DNA of 64,000 nt from Deinococcus radiophilus (GTDB taxonomy: Bacteria > Deinococcota > Deinococci > Deinococcales > Deinococcaceae), in the NCBI RefSeq assembly GCF_020889625.1, contig NZ_CP086380.1:887001-951000 (forward strand), read 5' to 3'. The translations under genes were made by a program, and so were the position numbers. Shown here piece after piece: positions 26,859-37,703 of the stretch. The notes below the pieces were generated by a model. It searched no databases. It saw nothing but the letters and a program-made list of their open reading frames with translations, and had not been told where the DNA came from. Within the stretch, counting starts at the first letter, position 1. Each line of letters begins with the position of its first letter.

Positions 26859-26905
26859 ACCCTCTGTCCCAGGGGTCAGAGCGGCAAGAAAAGACCGAGC
26901 AGTGT

Positions 26906-26951
26906 CGGCAGACGAGCGTGGCAATGAGATGATCGCCACGCTCGTCTGCCG
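26906..26951. repeat. 17-bp perfect inverted repeat after the flotillin gene
   Basis: CGGCAGACGAGCGTGGC (26906-26922) and its exact complement (26935-26951) with a 12-base loop. It lies 48 bases after the flotillin stop and has no T-run on either side, so it may be a rho-assisted terminator, a mRNA 3' stabilising hairpin or a small mobile repeat. Confidence 0.6.
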
Positions 26952-27205
26952 TGGCTTCCTTACTCATCTCTGCCACAGCTCAGGCACATGAAGTCAGCGG
27001 CTGAGGACCCAAATTCACCGTGTCATACCGCTGTCCGAACCATCTGATTACTGTGAGTCCAACTTCGCACACTTCTGTGAAGGGAAGCTTTGATCCCCGT
27101 CCTGTAATGCGGGCACCTCGGACGGGAGGAGCCAGTGGTGCGACCGGCTTTTCATTCTTCTGCACCGGCCAGATTCGGCCTGTGCTGCGCTTTTCAGGAG
27201 TCGTG
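26952..27205 (+). other. intergenic leader before the secreted protein gene
   Basis: The rest of the 350-base gap between the flotillin and the secreted protein. I see no gene or recognised riboswitch. A CACTTCTGTGAAG motif (27069-27081) and GGCC-flanked segments near 27165-27180 could form small hairpins in a long 5' leader. Confidence 0.35.
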
Positions 27206-27679
27206 ATGTTCAAAAAAACTGCTTTCGTGATCCTGTTCGCCGCCCTGACCTCTGCCCTGGCCGTGGACAGCACCCAGACGGATTATGACCATGCCGCCCT
27301 GAGCCTGAGTGCCCAGGGAACCTACGCTCAGGCCGTGAGCTTCAGCATTCCCAGCACCGAGCTGACCCTGAGCGCCGAGCAGGTTCGCCCCGGCAACAGC
27401 TTTACGGTGTCCATTCCCGTGACCAACACCACGGACCGGGCCATTGATGTGAGTGCCGTGGCGGCTGCTCCTACCGGGACGGGCGCCAGCCACCTGACGG
27501 TGCAGGCTGTGAGCGCCCAGGCCACCCTACCCGCCGGACAAACCACCACCCTGACCTTCACCCTGAGCTTCGATGCCAGCACGGAGGCTGCCCAGGCAGG
27601 CCAGACCGTCAGCGTGATGTTTGATGTCACGGCTGTGGCTGCCGCCGACAACACCAGCACCGAGAACAGCAGCTTCTAG
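27206..27679 (+). CDS. secreted beta-sandwich protein of unknown function
   Basis: A 157-residue protein with a signal peptide (MFKKTAFVILFAALTSALA) and a mature domain rich in Ser, Thr, Val and Ala. The segment RPGNSFTVSIPVTNTTDRAIDVSAVAAAP followed by LPAGQTTTLTFTLSFDAST is typical of Ig-like domains that follow conserved extracellular repeats. The ATG at 27206 has a ribosome site (CAGGAG) 7 bases upstream; a frame from 27020 is longer but has no coding look. A second secreted protein follows after a terminator. Function not recognised. Confidence 0.75.
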   Translation: MFKKTAFVILFAALTSALAVDSTQTDYDHAALSLSAQGTYAQAVSFSIPSTELTLSAEQVRPGNSFTVSIPVTNTTDRAIDVSAVAAAPTGTGASHLTVQAVSAQATLPAGQTTTLTFTLSFDASTEAAQAGQTVSVMFDVTAVAAADNTSTENSSF

Positions 27680-27719
27680 ACCACCGAGCGACCTGGAGGC
27701 ACATTGCCCGTGCTTATTC

Positions 27720-27750
27720 AGAAGATGCGTTTCATGGCGCATCTTCTTTT
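27720..27750 (+). terminator. terminator between two secreted-protein genes
   Basis: GAAGATGCG (27721-27729) pairs with CGCATCTTC (27738-27746), followed by TTTT. It lies 16 bases before the next ATG, so the second gene is either expressed by read-through or by a promoter I could not see. Confidence 0.75.
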
Positions 27751-27765
27751 GTTTGGGAGGCAAGC

Positions 27766-28374
27766 ATGAAAACTACTGTTTTGACCGCCGCCAGCTTCAG
27801 CCTGCTGGCGCTGCTGGGTTCAGGGCAGGCGCAGGGCAACCTGGTCATGCCAGCCGTCAGTATTCGTCCCACCACGGCGACACCTGTGCCCACTGAATTG
27901 GCCCGGCAGGTGCTGGTGCAGCCCGCCCGCCTTGAGGCTGCAGTGGCTCCCGGTTACACCACGGCCCCGCTCACCTTCACACTGCTGAGCGAAGTCGCCA
28001 CCGAAGTCTACCTGCGGCCTAGCGACCCCCGGCTGGTCTTCCGAGGACCCAAAGACGGGCAGGTCAGCCTCACTCCCTATACCCTGCAATCGGTCAGCTT
28101 TCTGGCCATGACGGCGCATAACGGTGTGATAGACATCCTGAACGCCGCAGGCGAGCGCATCGCGCAGGCCCCGTATACCGTTTTTTCACCCAAGAGCGTC
28201 AATCAGAGCGCCTCGCTGACCTTCAGCCCACTCACCCAGAAAACCAGTCTGGGCTACTCGGTGTCATCTACCTGGACAGGCTTACGCGAGCCAGCCTTCA
28301 GCGCTGGAATCAATCTGGGATACACCCCCCCAGACCGTTTGGAGGGCACCATCAGCCTGAACGTGCGCTGGTAG
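27766..28374 (+). CDS. secreted protein, possibly beta-rich
   Basis: A 202-residue protein with a signal peptide (about 1-22, cleaved near AQG). The mature part has many short beta-like stretches, and the C-terminus alternates polar and aromatic residues and ends SLNVRW, similar to the ends of outer-membrane or S-layer-associated beta proteins. No family recognised. GGGAGG lies 6-11 bases upstream of the ATG. Together with the preceding gene it may form a secreted pair, but the terminator between them argues for partly independent expression. Confidence 0.7.
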   Translation: MKTTVLTAASFSLLALLGSGQAQGNLVMPAVSIRPTTATPVPTELARQVLVQPARLEAAVAPGYTTAPLTFTLLSEVATEVYLRPSDPRLVFRGPKDGQVSLTPYTLQSVSFLAMTAHNGVIDILNAAGERIAQAPYTVFSPKSVNQSASLTFSPLTQKTSLGYSVSSTWTGLREPAFSAGINLGYTPPDRLEGTISLNVRW

Positions 28375-28433
28375 CCGCCACAAGCCCTGTGTGCCTGACG
28401 GTTCTGCGCCGCCTGGCTCTGTAGACTGGCCGC

Positions 28434-31085
<2,652 letters not shown>

Positions 31086-31108
31086 GTTGCGAAGGGCAAA
31101 ATGAAACC

Positions 31109-31314
31109 ATGCAAAGGAACATGGAAACCACTGAGCAGAGCCTGCGAAGTGTCGTTGGTGGGGGCCTGCTGGCCACTGCACTGGTCACCTCTAGCCCGGC
31201 CCGACTGGGCCTGCTGGGCCCCTCGGTGGACTGATGCTCGGCACGGCCAGCACCGGCCACTGCCCTGCCTACGTGGCGCCGAATGTGGACGCCCGCAAGG
31301 AACCGAAGGGCTGA
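31109..31314 (+). pseudogene. frameshifted DUF2892 (YgaP-type membrane) protein
   Basis: The frame from ATG 31109 gives a short membrane segment (SLRSVVGGGLLATALVTSS…RLGLLGPSV) and stops at TGA 31232. In the other frame, from 31231, the reading continues LMLGTASTGHCPAYVAPN and stops at 31312-31314. Joined, they give a DUF2892-like protein of about 68 residues with the conserved TGxCPxY motif. One base appears to be missing near 31225-31231. It is too short to appear as a normal open frame. Function in the family is unknown. Confidence 0.7.
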
Positions 31315-31421
31315 GTCACGAATTCGCTTGATGGCCATCCCGGCAGCGCGGTAAGGACGCCCATTTTCTTATTTGGAACGACCTGACCTGACCCTTTGAC
31401 GGCCAAATCTATACTCGCACC

Positions 31422-31916
31422 ATGAACCTCAGCGACGAAATGGTCCAGGTCTTACGGAACAGCGTGCTGGCGTGGCTGGCGACGGTGGATGCCGACGGTT
31501 GGCCGAACGTCTCTCCTAAGGAGATTTTCGCTCCGTATACCGACCCAGCGGGGATCACGGCGGCCATCGCCATTGCCGACATTGCTTCTCCGATCAGCGT
31601 GTCCAATCTGCGGATCAACCCCCGCGCCTGCCTAAGCGCTGTGGACATCTTCCGACAGGTGGGATACAAGGTGCAGGGTCACGTGCGGATCATCGCTCCT
31701 TGCGACGCCGCGTTCACTGAGGTCAGCCGGGGACTGTTGGAACTCACGGGCGGTCAATATCTGGTTCGGCATGTCTTGCTGCTGGAGGTAGAGCAGGTCC
31801 GCCGAATCATGGCTCCCTCCTATCACCTGTTTCCGGAACGCAGCGAGGCACAGCGGGTCGCCCAGGCCATGCAAGCTTACGGCGTGCAGCCGGTTGAGCC
31901 GCCAACCCATAGCTAG
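31422..31916 (+). CDS. pyridoxamine 5'-phosphate oxidase-family protein
   Basis: A 164-residue split-barrel flavin-type protein. VLAWLATVDADGWPNVSPKEIFAPY near the N-terminus and the later SNLRINPRACLSAVDIFRQVGYKVQGHVRII match the PNPOx-like fold. The ligand (FMN or a deazaflavin such as F420) and function are unknown; the C-terminal half is not the canonical pdxH end. The ATG lies 6 bases after TATACT (31410-31415). A terminator hairpin follows. Confidence 0.8.
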   Translation: MNLSDEMVQVLRNSVLAWLATVDADGWPNVSPKEIFAPYTDPAGITAAIAIADIASPISVSNLRINPRACLSAVDIFRQVGYKVQGHVRIIAPCDAAFTEVSRGLLELTGGQYLVRHVLLLEVEQVRRIMAPSYHLFPERSEAQRVAQAMQAYGVQPVEPPTHS

Positions 31917-31934
31917 AGCAGTTCTCCAAATTAC

Positions 31935-31966
31935 GCGAGCAAGAGAAAGGCACTCTTACTCGCTCC
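31935..31966 (+). terminator. terminator-like hairpin after the PNPOx-family gene
   Basis: GCGAG (31935-31939) with CTCGC (31959-31963), and AAGAG/CTCTT inside. A weak T-rich segment follows (TCCATTTT). Confidence 0.5.
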
Positions 31967-32060
31967 ATTTTCCATCCTGCTCTTTTTATTTCACTCGCCC
32001 TGCTCTGCTTCACAGCTTTGCAAGTCGGACAGAAACGCTTCGCTCATTCCGTCAAATGCT

Positions 32061-32153
32061 TTAATTCAGCGACCCGCCCAGCTCGTCCAGCGTAGGAACC
32101 CGCAGCTCCGGCTGAGGCCACTGGGGCAGCCCCAGCGGTTGCCCCGGCGTCAC
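32061..32153 (-). pseudogene. possible C-terminal remnant of a HAD hydrolase
   Basis: The minus-strand frame from GTG 32151-32153 to TAA 32061-32063 encodes about 30 residues ending PELRVPTLDELGGSLN, the usual style of a HAD-family C-terminal tail (…P.L.EL..L). It is in the same frame as the lipoprotein gene above it, separated only by a TAG stop (32157-32159) and one codon, so it could also be the broken end of that protein. No other HAD sequence is present nearby. Confidence 0.4.
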
Positions 32154-32156
32154 CGT

Positions 32157-32837
32157 CTAAAGAATGTGGATGGGCGGTTCAGGCTGAGTGGCCGTCCGCA
32201 GCGGCTGGCTGGACGGGTACACCGCCGCCATGTCTTCCCACACGGGCGACTGACCCGCCGCGTCCACTCCGGCGACCGCACCTATATACACCGTGTTCCA
32301 ACGGTTCAACTCCAGCGGGGAGCGGCGAAACATCCCGTTGGCCCCTCGCTCTCCTTCAAGTTCCACACAGGGGCGCGGCCCTGGGCCTGGCCCCACCGCC
32401 GTGCGGCTAAAATGCGGGGAATGGTCTGGGGTCAGTCCGGCCACCAACAGGTAGGCGCAATGCTCGGTCTGACCGGCGACGGTGCGCGTCTGATTTTCAA
32501 TCATCCATTCCTGCCGGAAGCGGGCATGAGCGGGCGCAGCGCCGCCGTAACTCAGGCGCAAGGCGGACTGCACATCCGTGACCAGCGCCGTATCCGTGCG
32601 GCCCAGACTGTCCAGTTGCACACTGACCACGGTGGCCGTACCTGGGGGAAAGCTCAGCCTGGCGCTCGCTGGCTCGGTGGTCACTGTTCCCTGATCTGGC
32701 AGCACCAGCGGCGGCATCAGCCGCGCCCACTCCTGCTGGCCCGCCGGAATGAAATTGCCCCAGCGGACCGCCTGCTGGGCGGCCCCACCGCATCCCACAA
32801 TAAGCAGGGGCAGCAGCAAAAAGGTGGCCTTGGGCAT
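32157..32837 (-). CDS. lipoprotein of unknown function
   Basis: A 226-residue protein with a lipoprotein signal (LLIVGC, Cys16). The mature part shows beta strands and a cysteine pair (TEHCAYLL, GPRPCVEL). No known domain was recognised. The ATG is 5 bases after TACACT on the minus strand (32843-32848). Its stop is followed directly in the same frame by about 30 more residues of coding-like sequence, raising the possibility that the gene was once longer. Confidence 0.65.
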   Translation of the reverse strand: MPKATFLLLPLLIVGCGGAAQQAVRWGNFIPAGQQEWARLMPPLVLPDQGTVTTEPASARLSFPPGTATVVSVQLDSLGRTDTALVTDVQSALRLSYGGAAPAHARFRQEWMIENQTRTVAGQTEHCAYLLVAGLTPDHSPHFSRTAVGPGPGPRPCVELEGERGANGMFRRSPLELNRWNTVYIGAVAGVDAAGQSPVWEDMAAVYPSSQPLRTATQPEPPIHIL

Positions 32838-32880
32838 GGTTCAGTGTAAGGTCAGGCGAAAGCCGCTGGCTGACCCCACC

Positions 32881-34056
32881 TTAATCCCCGCCCAGCAGCG
32901 CCCGCACCAGCCCCAGCAACCATGGGTCTTGCCCCCAGGGGGCGATCAGTTGTACCCCTACCCAGTCCACGCCGGAAGGCAGCGCCACTGCCGGGACACC
33001 CAGCATGGAAAAGGGCACATTCAGCCGCAGGACAGCTGGGCGGAGATTGGCCGTTTCGCGGCCCAGTTGCACTTCCTCCTGACCGATAAGTGGCGGTGAG
33101 GTAGGGACTACCGGAGCCAGCAGCAGATCTACCTGGCCGAACAGCTTTGCCAACTGGGTGCGGTACTCTTCCCGGCGGGTATAGGCCGCCTGCACCTGAC
33201 TGGGCGTCAGTTCCTGGGCTGCCCGGAGCTTGGTCAGCACATCAGGGCTGAAGCCAGGGTCAGCCAGTGCCAGGGCGTCTGCATGTACCTGGGCTGCCTC
33301 GTGGCCCACGATGACGCTGTAGGCGTCCAACATGTCGGGCAGGGATATGGAGTGCAGGGCCGCGCCCGCTTCTTCCAGTCGCCGGGCCATACCCTGTACC
33401 GCCGCCTGAGCTTGCGGGTCCAGCCAGTCGGCAGGCTGCCAGATCCCCACCTTCAGGCCTGACCAGTCCTGGGGTGTGATCGCTGCGCCCGTCAGCGCCT
33501 CTTGGACCCGCAAGATGGTCCCAAAGTCTGCCGCCAGTGGGCCAGCGTGATCACAGGTGGGGCTCAGTGGCAAAACTCCGGTGGTCGGCCAGGCAGGGTG
33601 ATTCTTGGTCGGTTTGTAGCCGTATACGCCACACCAGGCCGCAGGCACGCGGATGCTGCCGCCCGTGTCGGTTCCCAGCGCAAAGTCCACCTGCCGCAGC
33701 GCGGCGCTTACTGCGGCGCCACTGCTGCTCCCGCCCGCAGCATGGTCCGGCAGGGCAGGGTGTCTAGTCCCGCCATAAGCATTCGCCCCCAAAATCCCCA
33801 TGGCGATCTCGTGCAGGTGGGTCTTGCCCACGGCAGTGCCCCCCAGGTCCAGCAGCCGAAGCACCAGCGGACTGGGAACCATCAGCGGCAAGGGTGCGCG
33901 GGTACTGGCCCTCAGCGGCCAGCCCTCCACCGCAAACAAGTCCTTGACCGAGAAAGTCAGGCCAGCCAGCGGTCCAGTGGCGGCTCCGCGCAGCGGCTGG
34001 GGTGGACGGTACGCCCAGGCCCGCTGCGGATCAGGAAAAGCTGGAGGGGTGGACAT
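32881..34056 (-). CDS. amidase signature family protein
   Basis: A 391-residue serine amidase with the Ser-cisSer-Lys triad: Lys in [11 protein letters not shown] (about 38), cis-Ser in [10 protein letters not shown] (about 109-113) and the nucleophile in [12 protein letters not shown] (about 133). It is shorter than GatA and without clear tRNA-amidotransferase features, so a small-molecule or peptide amidase is more likely; the substrate is unknown. The ATG is 6 bases after TAGACT on the minus strand (34063-34068). It follows dnaX by 30 bases on the same strand. Confidence 0.9.
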   Translation of the reverse strand: MSTPPAFPDPQRAWAYRPPQPLRGAATGPLAGLTFSVKDLFAVEGWPLRASTRAPLPLMVPSPLVLRLLDLGGTAVGKTHLHEIAMGILGANAYGGTRHPALPDHAAGGSSSGAAVSAALRQVDFALGTDTGGSIRVPAAWCGVYGYKPTKNHPAWPTTGVLPLSPTCDHAGPLAADFGTILRVQEALTGAAITPQDWSGLKVGIWQPADWLDPQAQAAVQGMARRLEEAGAALHSISLPDMLDAYSVIVGHEAAQVHADALALADPGFSPDVLTKLRAAQELTPSQVQAAYTRREEYRTQLAKLFGQVDLLLAPVVPTSPPLIGQEEVQLGRETANLRPAVLRLNVPFSMLGVPAVALPSGVDWVGVQLIAPWGQDPWLLGLVRALLGGD

Positions 34057-34085
34057 GGCCGCAGTCTACCCATCTGCCAGGCGGC

Positions 34086-36341
34086 CTAGCCTCCGCTCCC
34101 TTCATCTTCCCGCTGCTCGACTTCCGCCACAGGGGCCTGACGGTTCTTGCCGATTTCCCGCACCTGACCGCTAAAGCGGCTGCGAAAATCCTCGTAGCGT
34201 GGATGCGCCCGGATATCCCGCACGGCGCCACTGGCCGCAGTCGTCATGGGTGGAGCGCTGACAGGAACAGAGGCAGCGGGACGAGGGGACAGGGCTGGAG
34301 CGTCAGCGGGCTTAGCCCGCTCGGCCCCCCCCGCGCGACCACCCCCGCTGACGATCATCTCAGCAGGCAGGCCCAGATCATCCCAGACGGGTTCTTCCGT
34401 CACCGGCTCGCCCAGATACATTTCACGGGTGGCCGTTTCCTGCGGGGTTTCGGGGGTCTGTTCAGCTGTTCCTGCCGGAGCTGGTGGCACCTGGGCCGGG
34501 TCTTCCTGCCAGGGTGGGCTGGCGTCCGGCAGTGGGGCGGGAGCACGGTCATCCGGGGAAGGTGGGTCGGCGGGGCGCAGTGGGGCAGGCTGCTCGGCGG
34601 CCTGTTCCTGCACCGGCTCTGGGGCAGGTGCAGCGGTCTGGGGTCGGCCAACAGGGGCCCGCCGCGCCAACGGATCAAAGTCATCCACCACATCACTGGC
34701 GGCCTGAACGGGGGCAGTCGGAGCAGCACGTGAGACAGGCATGGGCGCAGGCTGTGGCGTAGTGATCAGGGCCCCTTGTACTGGCGCTGGCGCAGCTCCA
34801 GCCGCCGCTGCACCACCACCAACCGGGTACTTGCGGCCTCCATCTGCGGTGATGATCTCCAAAGTGACCGGCCCGAACACCTGCTCAATGAGTGGGGTCA
34901 ACTCGTCCAGCTTGGTACCGACCTGCTTGGCATGAAAGCTGGAGCGGGCATCGTAACTCAGGCTGACATATCCGGCCTCGGCGTACATCCGGGCAGGCTT
35001 CAGGAAAGCGCGGGTCTGCATACTGACGGCCTGAATCACATCGGCCCAGGTGCCGCCAGCAGGCGCAGCGACCTGCGGGGCAGCGCGGGCAGGCGCCACC
35101 GGACGGGCGGCAGGCGGCGTAGGTTGCGTGGGAACCACAGAGGCAGTCGGAGCCGCTGCCACAAGTGTCCCGCTCCCACGCAGAGCCGCCAGATCACGCT
35201 CTAGCCGCTCCAGACGGCCTGACAGCTCGGACAGTTCAGCGCCATCCCTCACCTGCGGACGAGGAGCAGGGCGAGCGTCACTCTCCGCCACCTCTCCCCC
35301 ACCGTCTGCCGCCAGCAGGGCATGGGTCAGGGCCAGTTCCAGGCTCAACAGGTCGGCGGCGCGGGCGAAGCGGCTTTCCTGCTCATCCAGCGCCGCTTGC
35401 AGCCGCAGCAGCCGGGATGTATCGGCACCTTCCAGGCGGGCTGCGTCACTGTCAGACACTCCCAGCTCCGCATGAATGGCCTGGGACAGTGCTTCAACCA
35501 GACCCTCTACCACCGTGCGGGCCGCGAATCCGGCGCGGTACAGCTCCCCTGCGGCAGCCAGGGCTGTTCCGGCCTCGCCACGCACCAGCGATCCGGCCAG
35601 ACTCCGCATCTGCTCGCCGGGGGGCAAGCCCAGTGCCTCTTCCACAGCGCGGCGGGTCACGGCGGTGCCAGCAGCCAGCATCCGCTCCAGCAGGCTTTCG
35701 CCGTCACGCATGGCTCCGTCGGCCAGGCGGCCCATCAGCCCCAGGGCTTCCGGTTCAGCAGCTACGCCCTCCGCCTCGGCCAGCCCCGCCAGCTTGCCGG
35801 CAATCTCGTCCGCACTCAGGCGGCGAAAGCGGTAGTGCTGACAGCGTGACAGGATCGTGGGAATGATTTTTTCCGGCTCGGTGGTCGCCAGGATGAAAAT
35901 GACATGCTCGGGTGGCTCCTCCAGCGTCTTGAGCAGCGCGTTAAAGGCGGCGCGGCTCATCATGTGCGCTTCGTCCAGAATGTAGATTTTTTTGCCGCCA
36001 CGCATCGGGGCCAGCCCAACCTTTTCACGCAGGTCACGCACGTCGTCGACCGAGTTGTTGCTGGCCGCGTCAATCTCCAGCACGTCAGGGTGACTGCCCG
36101 CCCGCACCGCTCGGCAACTTTCGCACTCGCCGCAGGGCTTAGGCTCCGGGCCGGTGCAGTTGGCGGTCATGGCGATCAATCGGGCGGTGGTCGTCTTGCC
36201 CACCCCACGCGGCCCGCTGAACAGGTAGGCGTGCCCCACCCGGCCCTGGTCCAGCGCCGCTTTCAGCACTCCCTTGATGTGCTCCTGGCCGATGACCTGA
36301 TCCCAGTGAATCGGCCGGGCACGCTGATAAATGGCGCTCAT
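34086..36341 (-). CDS. dnaX: DNA polymerase III gamma/tau subunit
   Basis: A 751-residue clamp-loader subunit with an N-terminal AAA+ domain: Walker A at 43-51 (GPRGVGKTT), a zinc module (CTGPEPKPCGECESC), Walker B/DEAH (YILDEAHMMS) and the SRC arginine finger (ILSRCQHYRF). Domain III follows to about 370. The C-terminal tau region is Pro/Ala-rich and disordered. The full-length tau product is read in one frame; no slippery site near the gamma/tau junction was seen. AGGGAGA lies 7 bases before the ATG. Confidence 0.95.
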   Translation of the reverse strand: MSAIYQRARPIHWDQVIGQEHIKGVLKAALDQGRVGHAYLFSGPRGVGKTTTARLIAMTANCTGPEPKPCGECESCRAVRAGSHPDVLEIDAASNNSVDDVRDLREKVGLAPMRGGKKIYILDEAHMMSRAAFNALLKTLEEPPEHVIFILATTEPEKIIPTILSRCQHYRFRRLSADEIAGKLAGLAEAEGVAAEPEALGLMGRLADGAMRDGESLLERMLAAGTAVTRRAVEEALGLPPGEQMRSLAGSLVRGEAGTALAAAGELYRAGFAARTVVEGLVEALSQAIHAELGVSDSDAARLEGADTSRLLRLQAALDEQESRFARAADLLSLELALTHALLAADGGGEVAESDARPAPRPQVRDGAELSELSGRLERLERDLAALRGSGTLVAAAPTASVVPTQPTPPAARPVAPARAAPQVAAPAGGTWADVIQAVSMQTRAFLKPARMYAEAGYVSLSYDARSSFHAKQVGTKLDELTPLIEQVFGPVTLEIITADGGRKYPVGGGAAAAGAAPAPVQGALITTPQPAPMPVSRAAPTAPVQAASDVVDDFDPLARRAPVGRPQTAAPAPEPVQEQAAEQPAPLRPADPPSPDDRAPAPLPDASPPWQEDPAQVPPAPAGTAEQTPETPQETATREMYLGEPVTEEPVWDDLGLPAEMIVSGGGRAGGAERAKPADAPALSPRPAASVPVSAPPMTTAASGAVRDIRAHPRYEDFRSRFSGQVREIGKNRQAPVAEVEQREDEGSGG

Positions 36342-36479
36342 GACTTTCTCCCTACGGGGACGGCGAAAGGAGAGCGAGTGCGGCAGAATTGGGACTGGGG
36401 GGACGGCACGTGGCTCACTGGTTCAGTTTAGCCCGGCTGAGCGGGAGCGTTTGCGGCCCCGGTTCCCAGGAAATGCAGC

Positions 36480-36930
36480 TTACCGCCCCGGGCGCGCTTT
36501 CCCCGTCAGGCGGTTCTCGCCGGGATGGCTGCGGGCGTACCTGTCACCTGGATTGTAGAGCGTGCAGGTGTCCAGGCTGAGACACCTGCAGGCGATACAG
36601 CCGTCCAGGTCGTCGCGCAGGCGTTCCAACATGGCAATCCGGGCGTTCAGTTCATCCCGCCAGGCCTGCGAGAGCCGCGCCCAGTCGGCGGCAGTGGGCG
36701 TGCGGCCTTCCGGCAGGGTGTGCAGCGCGGCCCGGATATCCGCCAGTGGCACGCCGACACGCTGCGCCGCGCGAATGAACGCCAGTCGCCGCAAGGTGTC
36801 CCGCGAGTAGCGCCGCTGGTTCCCGCCCGTGCGCGTGGCGTGAATCAGGCCTTACTTTCTCGTAGTAGTGCAGCGCAGACACGTTCAGGCCGCTGCGTTC
36901 CGACACTTGCGCGGGAGTGAGTTCAGGCAT
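36480..36930 (-). pseudogene. soxR: redox-sensitive MerR-family regulator SoxR, interrupted by one frameshift
   Basis: The start MPELTPAQVSERSGLNVSALHYYEKV (36930-36853) is the MerR/SoxR helix-turn-helix; the rest of the protein (GLIHATRTGGNQRRYSRDTLRRLAFIRAAQ… to …CIACRCLSLDTC…YNPGD) is in the next frame. One extra base in the GTAAGGC stretch (36849-36855) breaks it; removing it gives a 149-residue SoxR. The four-cysteine cluster (CxxCxC…C) that holds the 2Fe-2S centre is intact. SoxR is activated by oxidation or by redox-active compounds. The gene diverges from the VOC operon, sharing an operator. It could be an assembly error. Confidence 0.88.
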
Positions 36931-36945
36931 GGTGACCTCCAGAGC

Positions 36946-36976
36946 TTGACCTGAAGTTTACTTGAGGTTTTAGGCT
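36946..36976 (+). promoter_or_regulatory. SoxR-type operator within a 19-bp-spacer promoter
   Basis: TTGACC (36946-36951), a 19-base spacer and TAGGCT (36971-36976). The spacer and its flanks hold the 18-bp dyad CCTGAAGTTTACTTGAGG (36950-36967), two bases different from the E. coli soxS operator. A spacer two bases longer than normal, with the dyad in it, is the hallmark of MerR-family activated promoters. It faces the VOC operon. The -10 ends 6 bases before the ATG at 36983. Confidence 0.85.
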
Positions 36977-36982
36977 GGGGTC

Positions 36983-37069
36983 ATGAACAACCTGACCTCG
37001 GACCACGTTCATTCCCGCCCCGGCATCCACACGCCCAGCCCGCCCAGTCATACGGGTGTCGCCGCATGA
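36983..37069 (+). CDS. 28-codon leaderless ORF at the head of the SoxR-controlled operon
   Basis: ATG 36983 lies 6 bases after the SoxR-type -10 box, where a Deinococcus leaderless transcript would begin. It encodes 28 residues rich in His (4) and Pro (4), with a stop overlapping the next ATG (ATGA at 37066-37069). No homology recognised. It may only serve to load ribosomes onto the first VOC gene. Confidence 0.45.
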   Translation: MNNLTSDHVHSRPGIHTPSPPSHTGVAA

Positions 37070-37702
37070 ACATTCAGGAATTAACCCTTCATACCCGTTC
37101 CACAGCGGGAGTTCTACGCCGTGACGCTCGGTTTTCCACTGCTGGCAGAGGACGCCCGCCAGATTACCTTCGCGGCAGGTTCTACACGCCTGACGTTTGT
37201 GCAGGACGAGAATTTCACTGGTTTCTATCATGTGGCCTTCGACATCCCCCGGAACTGTGTCGCGCAGGCGCGGGCCTGGGTGCAGGAGCGTGTGCCGCTG
37301 CTGAGCGGCGAGCACGGCACAGATCAATTCGAATCGAAGGGCTGGAATTCTACCATCCTCTACTTCGACGATCCGGCGGGCAACATTCTGGAATTCATGG
37401 CCCGGCACGACTTGAACCACGACGCAGACCAATTCACGGGCGTGCTGCATGTCAGTGAACTGGGCGTCGTCCCGGACGTTCTCGCCACCGTGCAGAACAT
37501 CGGGCAACGGTACGACCTGCACCCCTTCAATGGTGAAAGCGACACGTTCACCGCCGTAGGCGGTCACGATGGAATGCTCATCGTGGTGAAAGAGGGACGC
37601 GGGTGGTTCCCGGTAGGGCGAAGCGCGATTCCCGCGCCGTTTCGATTGGTATTCACCTCCGCCACGACGGAAGGAGTGATTTCCCACGACCCTGCGTCTT
37701 GA
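37066..37702 (+). pseudogene. VOC-family (glyoxalase/dioxygenase fold) protein with 5' frameshift
   Basis: The ATG frame begins MNIQELTLHT, the first strand of a VOC domain, then leaves frame. The remaining 190 residues are in the +1 frame (QREFYAVTLGFPLLAED… from about 37099). One extra base near 37092-37098 explains this. A GTG at 37121 could start a shorter, 193-residue protein but would lose the first strand and its metal-ligand histidine. Later ligands are visible: His in GFYHVAFDIP and Glu in NILEFMARHD. The C-terminal half may be a second VOC module. It is the first enzyme gene of the SoxR-type operon. Confidence 0.8.
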
Positions 37703-37703
37703 A

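Noticed and set aside
35980..35995. Run of seven A on the minus strand in dnaX, a potential slippage site
   Set aside because: It lies in the ATPase core (GKKIYILDEAH), not at the gamma/tau boundary; slippage there would destroy the protein, and no nearby alternative product is supported.
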